The notes under the pieces are model-generated. The model was given only the letters and a program-made list of their open reading frames with translations. It was not told where the DNA came from and searched no databases. A program made the position numbers and the translations under genes. Shown piece by piece: positions 1 to 7,305 of a stretch of DNA of 64,000 bases (position 1 is its first letter; the number at the start of each line of letters is the position of its first letter). Origin of the DNA: an uncultured Pontibacter sp. (GTDB taxonomy: Bacteria; Bacteroidota; Bacteroidia; Cytophagales; Hymenobacteraceae); contig NZ_CANMNI010000002.1 of the NCBI RefSeq assembly GCF_947499215.1, positions 930,001 through 994,000 on the forward strand, given 5' to 3'.

Positions 1-679
1 GCGGGTGCTCATCGGTGTCGAAGATGATTGGATCGCCTTTGCGCTGCGGAACAGGTATAGGTATAATCTCATCTTTGAACTTACCTGCTTCTGCAGCGGC
101 CTTGTACTTGATCTGCGAGCTGTGGGCAAACTCGTCCTGCGCTTCACGTGAAACACCGTAGCGCTCCGCCACATTCTCGGCGGTCTCGCCCATGGTATGC
201 GGGTAGTGCATCGAGGAAAGCGTGTTGTTCACGAAGCGCCAGCCGATAGTAGTATCATAGATCTCGGGGGTGCGGGCGAAAGCGGTTTCGGCTTTGGCCA
301 TCACGAAAGGGGCACGCGTCATGCTCTCCACGCCGCCAGCTAAGTATACGGCCCCATCACCGCAAGTAATAGCGCGCCCCGCGTCGATGATGGACTGCAG
401 CCCGGAAGCGCAGAGACGGTTCACGGTCACACCACCGATTTCGTGCGGAAGTCCTGCCAACAGAAGCGCCATGCGAGCTACGTTGCGGTTGTCCTCCCCG
501 GCTTGGTTAGCCGCGCCCAGCACCACGTCTTCAATCAGGCTCGGGTCTATCTGCGGATTACGGGCCATTAACTCTTTGAGAATAAAGGCCGCCATGTCGT
601 CGGGACGGACAGTACTGAGGGCTCCGGTAAACTTGCCAACGGGTGTTCTAACAATATCAATTATATAAGCTGTGCTCAT
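1..679 (-). CDS. 3-oxoadipyl-CoA-type thiolase (acetyl-CoA acyltransferase), 3' end cut by window edge
   Basis: The reading frame starts at the ATG at 679 (protein begins [16 protein letters not shown]) and is open to base 1, so only the N-terminal 226 or so residues are present. These are the N-terminal thiolase fold: VRTPVGKF at the start, [14 protein letters not shown] at about 57-70, and the nucleophile motif NRLCASGLQ with Cys90. The [14 protein letters not shown] stretch is what I associate with the PcaF/PaaJ (3-oxoadipyl-CoA) branch rather than plain acetoacetyl-CoA thiolases. The enzyme cleaves or forms 3-oxoacyl-CoA with CoA in the cytoplasm. The C-terminal half, with the second Cys and the His, lies outside the window. 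The gene is divergent from the DUF4293 gene. Family is certain; substrate is inferred. Confidence 0.9.
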   Translation of the reverse strand, partial: MSTAYIIDIVRTPVGKFTGALSTVRPDDMAAFILKELMARNPQIDPSLIEDVVLGAANQAGEDNRNVARMALLLAGLPHEIGGVTVNRLCASGLQSIIDAGRAITCGDGAVYLAGGVESMTRAPFVMAKAETAFARTPEIYDTTIGWRFVNNTLSSMHYPHTMGETAENVAERYGVSREAQDEFAHSSQIKYKAAAEAGKFKDEIIPIPVPQRKGDPIIFDTDEHP

Positions 680-684
680 CAATT

Positions 685-713
685 TTTGTTTTACAGGTCT
701 TTGTCTAATTTTG
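685..713 (+). promoter_or_regulatory. Bacteroidota-type promoter for the DUF4293 gene
   Basis: TTTG at 685-688, 17 bases, then TAATTTTG at 706-713, matching the TAnnTTTG -7 element; the start codon follows 30 bases later. Confidence 0.55.
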
Positions 714-743
714 CATCTCTTTGCAAGTTAAATTAACCCCTTT

Positions 744-1241
744 ATGATACAAAGAATTCAAACCGTATTTCTGGCACTCATCGTGATTGCGATGGTGTCT
801 TTGCTGTTTTTGCCACTCTGGTCTAAGATAGATGCCGTGTCTGGTGAAGAAGTCGTGCTTACCGCTTGGGACCTGTCTTTTCAGGCGCTGAATGCTCAAG
901 GTGAAGTAGCGCAGGCTGGCGCACAAACAGGAACGAGCACTATGGCCATTGGTATACTCGCTATTGTAGCCGCAGGTGTAGCCCTGTATGAGATCTTCCA
1001 GTACAAGAGCCGCATCACCCAAATGAAGTTCGGCCTGATCAACACGCTGGTACTGGTGGCGCTCTTTGGCACGTCATTTTACTATGCTAACTACGTGGGC
1101 AACGTGATGGTATCTGGTAACGAAGGTAACTACGAGGCCGGCTTTTACATGCCTGTGCTGGCGCTACTGCTTAATGCACTGGCAAACCGTTTTATCAAGA
1201 AAGACGAGGACTTGGTAAGGTCGGTAGACAGATTGAGATAA
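744..1241 (+). CDS. DUF4293 family four-helix membrane protein
   Basis: A 165-residue protein with four hydrophobic segments at about 7-27, 66-86, 96-116 and 131-150, a polar loop after the first segment, and a charged C-terminus reading DEDLVRSVDRLR. Length, the MIQRIQTVFL start and the DEDLVRS.DRLR tail fit the Bacteroidota-specific DUF4293 family, whose function is unknown. It stands alone between a divergent thiolase gene and a terminator hairpin. The start is the only good ATG behind a promoter. Confidence 0.85.
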   Translation: MIQRIQTVFLALIVIAMVSLLFLPLWSKIDAVSGEEVVLTAWDLSFQALNAQGEVAQAGAQTGTSTMAIGILAIVAAGVALYEIFQYKSRITQMKFGLINTLVLVALFGTSFYYANYVGNVMVSGNEGNYEAGFYMPVLALLLNALANRFIKKDEDLVRSVDRLR

Positions 1242-1261
1242 GGTATAAGGCCTTGCATTAA

Positions 1262-1300
1262 ACAAAAACGGCTTCTGTGATGAACAGAAGCCGTTTTTGT
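1262..1300. terminator. Hairpin terminator, probably bidirectional
   Basis: A 17-base perfect stem with ACGGCTTCTGT / ACAGAAGCCGT core, A-run on one side and T-run on the other. It closes the DUF4293 unit and faces the end of the DUF4476 gene. Confidence 0.8.
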
Positions 1301-1440
1301 TTATCAGGTGCACCAAATCATTTTTATACCATTCTGTAAGAATATTGGTTACCAACTGCTATAACCTATACAACTTGTACACAAGATCCCCCGAAGCAAG
1401 TTCGGGATTTTCAACTTTCAGGATGACAAACTAATTATAG

Positions 1441-2181
1441 CTACCTTCTCCTACTGGTATAGCTCTCCAGTTCCCGCACGTGGTGGTCGAACTCAAAGAT
1501 GTCGTAGATGTAGTAGAAGCGCTCTTTGTCACAGACGCTGTCATAGGCGAATTTGGCAAACTCGAGACGTGTACTCTCAAACTCAAACTGCAGAAGCACC
1601 CGGCGCAGGTCTTCTGACAGGATACTGCCGTTGCGCACCGCTTCCCGGGCAATGGTAAGGCGGGTGCTTTCGAAGTCGCGGCCCTTCATGGCGTCGATGA
1701 GGCGGTCAATGTCATACTTGTCCAAAAGATTTCGGCAGGCATCGGCAGGCTCTTCGTAACGGGGTGGCACCGGCTCATAGCGTGGGGGTACGGGCTCATA
1801 CCTGTCGGGGTAGCGCGGAGGTGGTGGCGGCACTACGACAACGGGCGGCGGACCCAGCGGCACTTCGCTGATCACCCGCAGGCTCACTCTTCGGCCAGAT
1901 ACCCGCACGGCGTAGTTTGTTTCAAAGCCAGCGCGGGCCAGTACGTTTATACCTGTTCTATATATGCCATGACGGCCTCTGATTCTGAACTCCACGTAAT
2001 GGTTACCGGGCCGCAGGTGCGTGATGCGCACAAAGTTGGAGGCCGTGCGGTTGATCACACGTCCGTCCAGCGCCATCTGGAAGGGTTCGCCCCGGTGGGT
2101 GGTAAAGGTCACAACGGTGGGTTGAGCGAAAGCCGGCAGCGCCAGCAGCACAAACAGAAGCGGAAGTAGAAGCTTTTTCAT
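1441..2181 (-). CDS. Secreted DUF4476 domain protein
   Basis: A 246-residue exported protein. Residues 1-19 are a signal peptide (KKLLLPLLFVLLALPAFA, cleavage before QPT). A beta-rich N-terminal part (about 20-105) is followed by a proline-rich linker with repeated YEPVPPRYE units (about 110-145), then a C-terminal domain with paired motifs (RDFESTRLTIAR and FEFESTRLEFAK) and the ending FDHHVRELESY. The C-terminal domain is typical of DUF4476, found in Bacteroidota surface proteins of unknown function. It is monocistronic and convergent with DUF4293. Confidence 0.8.
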   Translation of the reverse strand: MKKLLLPLLFVLLALPAFAQPTVVTFTTHRGEPFQMALDGRVINRTASNFVRITHLRPGNHYVEFRIRGRHGIYRTGINVLARAGFETNYAVRVSGRRVSLRVISEVPLGPPPVVVVPPPPPRYPDRYEPVPPRYEPVPPRYEEPADACRNLLDKYDIDRLIDAMKGRDFESTRLTIAREAVRNGSILSEDLRRVLLQFEFESTRLEFAKFAYDSVCDKERFYYIYDIFEFDHHVRELESYTSRRR

Positions 2182-2291
2182 GGCTTATAGGTTTTAGCGT
2201 ATACTTTCGCCAAGCCAATTATTGTGCCAGTTTATGGAACTAAAGTGAGAAGGAGTTTGTCTGCGGGGACTTCGTTGGTTGTAGGTATAAA

Positions 2292-2323
2292 ACAAAAAAC
2301 CACAGGCGCTATACCTGTGGTTT
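2292..2323 (-). terminator. Terminator of purM
   Basis: A 10-base stem (AAACCACAGG at 2297-2306 with CCTGTGGTTT at 2314-2323). Read on the minus strand it is followed by a T-run. The loop contains one of the TATACC motifs. Confidence 0.75.
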
Positions 2324-2346
2324 CTCTTTATAACTTATGCGAACGT

Positions 2347-3516
2347 CTATCCTTCGTAATAGAACTCTCCCTTGTCGCTCTTAATCGTGAGTTCATTGCG
2401 CTCGCTGGCCTCTACACGGCCTACAATCTGGGCATCCACCCCAAAAGACTTTGAAATGTCAATCAGGCTTTGGGCGTGCTGCTCCGGTAAGTAAATCTCG
2501 AGGCGGTGGCCCATGTTGAAGACCTTGTACATCTCTTTCCAGTCGGTGTGGCTCTGCTCCTGTATGATACGGAACAGCGGTGGTACCGGAAAGAGGTTGT
2601 CTTTGATGATGTGTACTTTTTCGGTGAAGTGCAGCACTTTGGTCTGAGCGCCGCCACTGCAGTGCACCATGCCGTGTATATGCGGACGGTGTTGCTCCAG
2701 TATAGCCTTCACGATCGGCGCATAGGTCCGCGTTGGTGAAAGCACCAGTTTTCCCACTTCCATACCTGTTTCTTCTTCCACATCTGTTAGCCGGTAGTTG
2801 CCAGTATACACGAGGTCTTTTGGCAGTTCCGGGTCGTAGCTTTCTGGGTAAGAAGCTGAGAGATATGAATGGAACACATCATGGCGGGCAGAGGTCAGGC
2901 CGTTGCTGCCCATACCGCCGTTGTACTCGTCTTCGTAAGTGGCCTGCCCGTAAGAGGCAAAGCCCACAATCACATCGCCAGGTTGTATGTTGTCATTTGA
3001 AATCACTTCGTCGCGGCGCATACGAGCCGTCACGGTGCTGTCTACAATAATGGTGCGCACCAAGTCGCCTACGTCGGCTGTTTCGCCTCCGGTGCTGTAG
3101 ATGCCGATGCCGTTATCACGTAGCATTTGCAACACCTCTTCGGTGCCGTTGATGATGGCGGCAATCACTTCGCCGGGTATCAGGTGCTTGTTGCGGCCGA
3201 TGGTAGAAGAAAGCAAAATGTTATCCGTCGCACCCACACACAGCAGGTCGTCGGTGTTCATCACCACAGCATCCTGTGCTATACCTTTCCATACGCTTAG
3301 GTCGCCGGTTTCTTTCCAGTACATGTAGGCCAAGGCCGACTTCGTGCCCGCGCCGTCAGCGTGCATGATGGCGCAGTACTCGGGGTCACCGGTGAGGATG
3401 TCGGGGATGATCTTGCAGAATGCTTTCGGGAAAAGCCCTTTGTCGATGTTCTTGATGGCGTTGTGTACGTCTTCCTTTGAGGCGGATACGCCACGCCGGA
3501 GGTATCTATTTTCCAT
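2347..3516 (-). CDS. purM: Phosphoribosylformylglycinamidine cyclo-ligase (AIR synthase)
   Basis: Forms aminoimidazole ribonucleotide from FGAM with ATP in purine synthesis, in the cytoplasm. The 389-residue sequence has the PurM landmarks: HADGAGTKSALAY near residue 53, the aspartate-rich AQDAVVMNTDDLLCVGA near 80-98, and GIYSTGGETADVGDL near 137-152. It is some 40 residues longer than the E. coli enzyme, which I believe is usual for the Bacteroidota form. The start ATG at 3516 gives MENRYLRRGVS. The gene is monocistronic, with its own promoter and terminator. Confidence 0.9.
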   Translation of the reverse strand: MENRYLRRGVSASKEDVHNAIKNIDKGLFPKAFCKIIPDILTGDPEYCAIMHADGAGTKSALAYMYWKETGDLSVWKGIAQDAVVMNTDDLLCVGATDNILLSSTIGRNKHLIPGEVIAAIINGTEEVLQMLRDNGIGIYSTGGETADVGDLVRTIIVDSTVTARMRRDEVISNDNIQPGDVIVGFASYGQATYEDEYNGGMGSNGLTSARHDVFHSYLSASYPESYDPELPKDLVYTGNYRLTDVEEETGMEVGKLVLSPTRTYAPIVKAILEQHRPHIHGMVHCSGGAQTKVLHFTEKVHIIKDNLFPVPPLFRIIQEQSHTDWKEMYKVFNMGHRLEIYLPEQHAQSLIDISKSFGVDAQIVGRVEASERNELTIKSDKGEFYYEG

Positions 3517-3538
3517 AGTGCTGGTCTTACTTGCTCTA

Positions 3539-3572
3539 CAAATTTAAGAAAGGCCTTGGTATATACGGCAAA
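3539..3572 (-). promoter_or_regulatory. Probable purM promoter
   Basis: On the minus strand TAAATTTG at 3546-3539 with TTTG at 3572-3569, 22 bases apart; the purM start codon lies 23 bases downstream. Confidence 0.45.
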
Positions 3573-3663
3573 AGAAGCGCTTTAAAAAAGCACTAACAGC
3601 AAATTATAAGGCATCTTGACCGGTTCAAGCGCGCACCTGCATAGCAAAGCGCACTCCTTATAT

Positions 3664-3708
3664 AAAAACCCGGCGGCCATAGTATAATGCTACAGCCGCC
3701 GGGTTTTT
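3664..3708 (-). terminator. Terminator of the PorE-like gene
   Basis: A perfect 14-base stem (AAAAACCCGGCGGC / GCCGCCGGGTTTTT) around a 17-base loop, with T-rich tails on either strand. Confidence 0.8.
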
Positions 3709-3743
3709 ATTTTAATAAGGTATAGCGTTATACCTTATAGCTG

Positions 3744-5696
3744 TTACTCCTGAATACGCACCACCTTAAACTCTGTGCGGCGGTTGCGCTGGTGCTCTTC
3801 CTCTGTCTTGGCGTTGCGCACCACCGGGCGGCTCTCGCCATAGCCACGTGCCGTAATGCGCGAACGGTCTATACCTTTGGAGATGATGTAGTCCACAGCA
3901 GACTGTGCGCGACGCTGCGACAGGTCTTGGTTATATACGTCAACGCCACGGGAGTCAGTGTGCGAGCTCAGTTCGATGGAGATGCGCGGATTGTCTACCA
4001 GTATCTGCACTAGTTTGTCAAGTTCCTCAGCCGCGTCAGGTCGGATGTCGGCTTTATCGAAGTCGTAGAAGATATTCTCCAGCACAATAGCCTTTTCTTT
4101 CACAATCTCGGTTAGCAACAGGTCAGCAGTCAGGCGTACCTCGTTCACTTCGTTTGGCAGCTGGTTTTGCGACGGCATTTTGCCTACGGTGGTCACACGC
4201 TGGCGCGCGGCGAAGAATCCCGATTTCTCAGCAAGCAGAGAGTATGTTGATGCGCTGTCAAGTTCAAAGGTGAACTTACCCTCGGCATCGGCTTTTGTCT
4301 CGGCCAGTTTCTGTCCGCGTGCATCCTGCAACACTACCGGGATGTTCGGCACAACGGTTTGTTGCTTGTCTTTATCGCGGCGCTGGTATACAGTGCCATC
4401 CACAAAGAAATTCACCAGCTTACGCGCCGATCTGGAGATGGCATAAATGTCGTCCCCCCCTAGGCCACCTTCACGGTTAGATGACAAGTATCCGGTAAAG
4501 GCATCCTGAAAGAAAATACCGAAGTCATCACCACTGGAGTTAACCGGTATGCCCATATTCACAGGCTTCCCATCTTCTATTTTGAATATATCGAGCCCAC
4601 CCAGTCCCGGCAGACCGTCGGAGGCAATGTATAGCGTGCCATCCGGCGCAACATGTACATAACTCTCATTGCCCGGCGTGTTAACATCCGGCCCTAAGTT
4701 TACAGTCGCTGAGAAGCGACCGTTTTCATCGATTGTAGTCTTGTAGATGTCGTTGCCTCCCAAGCCGCCTCGACGGTCAGATGAGAAGTAGAGCGTTCTG
4801 CCATCAGGCGAGAAAGCCGGAGAAGAATCCCAAGCACGCGGGTCGTTGATGTTGAGAATCTTTGGTTCGGTCCAAGCGTTGGAGCGGTAGAAGGAGATGT
4901 ACAGGTCCACGTTGCGGCGGCCTTTCTTGGTCCCTTCGTTTCCTCTGGCAAATACCATAGTATTGCCATCGTCGGCAAAGGTGGTCATGGCCTCATGCAG
5001 GTCATCAGTATTCACGCCTTCAAGTTTGCGCACCGCGCCTCCCATGGTAGCAGAGTCGCCAAGTGTAGTAGCGTAGATATTTAGAAAGCCCTCACCATTA
5101 CCCAAGTAGGTTTTTCCCGGTCCGCGGGAAGACGAGAAAATCAGTTCGTTATTGCGCACATATGGTGCAAAATCAGAGCCCTCGGTGTTCAGCGCTTCCA
5201 AGTTCTGTATTTCAAAACCGGTGTTTTTCTTCAGGATACTGCTTAATTGGCTCAGATTCTCCACTTCGCGCAATGCCAGTGTTTTGAGCTCCTGCTTACT
5301 ACCGATGCGGGCATAGTCCTGCATCTGGCCCAAGGCTGCCTCATACTTGCCGTTGGCTTTTAGGGCCATGCCATAGTAAAAGAAACCTTCTTCCTTGCGG
5401 TAGTTGTTATCCAGAGCGGCTTTATAGAAAGGCTCTGCCTCCCCTAGGCGGTTAGACAGGCGGTAGGACTCCGCTATGCGGTAGTTGATCTCCCCCGTGT
5501 TGTTGGCTCCTTTCAGCGCCTGCTTGTAAAACTCAATAGCCCGCTCATACTGCTCTTCCTGAAAGCGCTTGTCGGCTTTGCTCAGGTATCGGCCGGAGCC
5601 GCAAGAGCTTAGCATCACCGCAAGAAGCACCAAGGCTCCCGCAAGCTTAATATAGTAGGCCACTGACTGTCGTGAAAGCGTCTGCTGCATGGACAT
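3744..5696 (-). CDS. PorE-like TPR / PD40 propeller / OmpA-C lipoprotein
   Basis: A 650-residue lipoprotein. I chose the ATG at 5696 (MSMQQTLSRQ) because an upstream start at 5780 would overlap the previous gene and put 28 residues before the signal peptide. Order of parts: lipobox AVMLSSC near residue 30; TPR-like helices (about 40-150); a beta-propeller of PD40/WD40-like repeats (about 165-420, with SPAFSPDGRTLYFSSDRRGG and similar); a carboxypeptidase-regulatory-like beta domain (about 430-510); and an OmpA C-terminal peptidoglycan-binding domain (FYDFDKADIRPDA, HTDSRG, LSQRRAQSAVDYI). This domain order matches PorE, which anchors the type IX secretion apparatus to peptidoglycan. No other secretion genes are in the window, so orthology is inferred. 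Confidence 0.8.
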   Translation of the reverse strand: MSMQQTLSRQSVAYYIKLAGALVLLAVMLSSCGSGRYLSKADKRFQEEQYERAIEFYKQALKGANNTGEINYRIAESYRLSNRLGEAEPFYKAALDNNYRKEEGFFYYGMALKANGKYEAALGQMQDYARIGSKQELKTLALREVENLSQLSSILKKNTGFEIQNLEALNTEGSDFAPYVRNNELIFSSSRGPGKTYLGNGEGFLNIYATTLGDSATMGGAVRKLEGVNTDDLHEAMTTFADDGNTMVFARGNEGTKKGRRNVDLYISFYRSNAWTEPKILNINDPRAWDSSPAFSPDGRTLYFSSDRRGGLGGNDIYKTTIDENGRFSATVNLGPDVNTPGNESYVHVAPDGTLYIASDGLPGLGGLDIFKIEDGKPVNMGIPVNSSGDDFGIFFQDAFTGYLSSNREGGLGGDDIYAISRSARKLVNFFVDGTVYQRRDKDKQQTVVPNIPVVLQDARGQKLAETKADAEGKFTFELDSASTYSLLAEKSGFFAARQRVTTVGKMPSQNQLPNEVNEVRLTADLLLTEIVKEKAIVLENIFYDFDKADIRPDAAEELDKLVQILVDNPRISIELSSHTDSRGVDVYNQDLSQRRAQSAVDYIISKGIDRSRITARGYGESRPVVRNAKTEEEHQRNRRTEFKVVRIQE

Positions 5697-5715
5697 AGGG
5701 TTTGTGTTGCCGAAT

Positions 5716-6198
5716 CTAAAAATACTTGGAGAGCCAAGTGTTCTGCACCGGCCTTGGCCATGCTTCCTGCAGCTCTCCATAATTGTTTACTAATGTATCA
5801 AAATATAAGGTATTCGCCTCAATATCACCAGAAGCTACTTTATTTTTCAGCTCACTCATAGCCACTACTTTCACTTCGCCGCTCTGCAAAAAGGCCAATT
5901 GGGTGCGGTCAAAAAAAGACACGCCCAAGCGCTGCTCCAACTCCCGCACAAAACTCACCGACTTATCGATAGAGCAACCACTGGCGGCGGTTACGGTCTC
6001 ATTGTTGGCCAGCACCAGAAAGCGGTCGTGCAGCAAACTAGCCGAAGCCTGCAAGCCCGCTCCGTGGCTACTCCAGTCAGTAGCAAAACGCTCCAGCAAT
6101 GGTTTTATTTCGGACTGCTCCGCCTCCGTTAAGGCCCTGTCTGCTTGGTATATCCAGAGCCGGGCATGCGGCGGCAGTTGATCAAAAGGGATGTACAT
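5716..6198 (-). CDS. Conserved Bacteroidota protein, often labelled 'ABC transporter ATPase'
   Basis: A 160-residue soluble protein beginning MYIPFDQLPPHARLWIYQ. The sequence fits a small conserved family that public annotations often call ABC transporter ATPase, but I see no Walker A, signature or Walker B motif, so that name is not supported. A single cysteine lies in ASGCSIDKSV. It ends 19 bases before the PorE-like gene on the same strand, so the two are probably co-transcribed. The true function is unknown. The leader directly upstream carries the CAATCAACAA-type repeat. Confidence 0.7.
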   Translation of the reverse strand: MYIPFDQLPPHARLWIYQADRALTEAEQSEIKPLLERFATDWSSHGAGLQASASLLHDRFLVLANNETVTAASGCSIDKSVSFVRELEQRLGVSFFDRTQLAFLQSGEVKVVAMSELKNKVASGDIEANTLYFDTLVNNYGELQEAWPRPVQNTWLSKYF

Positions 6199-6209
6199 TT
6201 TTTAATTAT

Positions 6210-6361
6210 TGATTGTTGGTTGTTGATTGTTTTTAAAGAGAAACTCACTGATGTTAAGCCCGCGCTAAAGGCTATACCTTTCTTCGCATGTTGCCTAGGC
6301 AAATAGGTATAACTACAACCCGGATACAAAACATCAATCAGCAATAAACAATCAACAATCA
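6210..6361. repeat. Inverted copies of a TTGATTGTT repeat in the gap
   Basis: TGATTGTTGGTTGTTGATTG at 6210-6229 is matched in inverted orientation at 6342-6361 (18 of 20 bases), with about 112 bases between. On the minus strand the first copy reads as a CAATCAACAA leader ending about 11 bases before the start codon at 6198. Confidence 0.6.
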
Positions 6362-6365
6362 GGTA

Positions 6366-7184
6366 TTACTTACTCAGCCCCTCCGCTTGCGCGATCAGCT
6401 CGGCGATGTCAAAAACTTTTACGTTTCCTTCCTGTTCCTTGTTCTTCACGCCATCGCTCATCATCACCATGCAGAATGGGCAGGCTGTCGCGATCACACC
6501 GTTGCCAGTGCCAAGAGTAGCCAGCGCCTCTTCCGTTCGCTCTATGTTGATTTCTTTATTGCCCGGCTCCGCCTCCTTGAACATCTGGGCGCCACCGGCA
6601 CCACAGCAAAGGCCATTGGCACGGCTGCGCTTCATTTCCACTAAATCGGCATCGAGCGCGGCCAGTACGTCGCGCGGGGCTTCGTAAATGTCGTTGGCGC
6701 GACCAAGGTAGCAGGAGTCGTGGAAGGTGATGCGCTGCCCTTTGAAAGCCTCTCCGCCCTGTACCTTCACTTTGCCCTCGTTTATGAGTTGTTGCAGAAA
6801 GGTGGAGTGGTGAATCACCTCATAGTTACCGCCCAGATCCGGGTACTCATTTTTGATTGTGTTGAAGCAGTGCGGACAGGCCGTCACGATCTTCTTTATA
6901 TTATAGGCGTTGAGCACTTCGATGTTGGTGATCGCCTGCATCTGGAACAGGAACTCGTTGCCGGCACGTTTGGCTGGTTCGCCGGTGCAACTCTCTTCCG
7001 TGCCCAGCACGGCATATTTCACGCCCACGTGTTCCAAAATCTGCACAAAGGAACGTGTTACGCGCTTGTAGCGGTCGTCGAACGAACCGGCACAGCCAAC
7101 CCAGAACAGCACTTCCGGCTCTTCGCCGTTTGCAGCCATCTCCGCCATAGTTGGCACTTTCACTAGTCTTTTATTTTCTTCCAT
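6366..7184 (-). CDS. Cysteine-rich (CCG-domain) heterodisulfide-reductase-like subunit
   Basis: A 272-residue soluble protein with two CCG (DUF224) domains, which bind unusual iron-sulfur clusters in HdrB/HdrD, GlpC and LutA-type oxidoreductases. Landmarks are GCAGS (Cys31), SCTGEP (Cys66), ACPHC (Cys103 and 106), then HDSCYLGR (Cys158), LCCGAGG (Cys193-194) and ACPFC (Cys235 and 238). It is the catalytic-side partner of the membrane iron-sulfur protein immediately upstream on the same strand (gap 119 bases). Together they resemble a split version of the fused membrane iron-sulfur oxidoreductases proposed to take electrons from acyl-CoA dehydrogenase flavoproteins. That role is inferred; the family is clear. 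Confidence 0.85.
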   Translation of the reverse strand: MEENKRLVKVPTMAEMAANGEEPEVLFWVGCAGSFDDRYKRVTRSFVQILEHVGVKYAVLGTEESCTGEPAKRAGNEFLFQMQAITNIEVLNAYNIKKIVTACPHCFNTIKNEYPDLGGNYEVIHHSTFLQQLINEGKVKVQGGEAFKGQRITFHDSCYLGRANDIYEAPRDVLAALDADLVEMKRSRANGLCCGAGGAQMFKEAEPGNKEINIERTEEALATLGTGNGVIATACPFCMVMMSDGVKNKEQEGNVKVFDIAELIAQAEGLSK

Positions 7185-7198
7185 CTGGTAGGGTATGA

Positions 7199-7305
7199 AT
7201 TGTTGATTGTTAGTTGATGATTGTTGTTTCTACACTCCCTCAGGGTTGATACAATCACTCTTAACAGTCAACTTATAAGCAATTAACAATAAGCAATCAG
7301 TAATT
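7199..7305. repeat. TTGATTGTT-type repeats, degenerate inverted copies
   Basis: TTGATTGTTAGTTGATGATTG near 7203-7223 and an inverted, more diverged copy near 7280-7305 (about 15 of 20 bases). They fill the gap between the two iron-sulfur genes. Confidence 0.45.

Noticed and set aside
5697-5780. Upstream start for the PorE-like gene
   Set aside because: It would overlap the previous gene and place 28 polar residues before the lipoprotein signal peptide.
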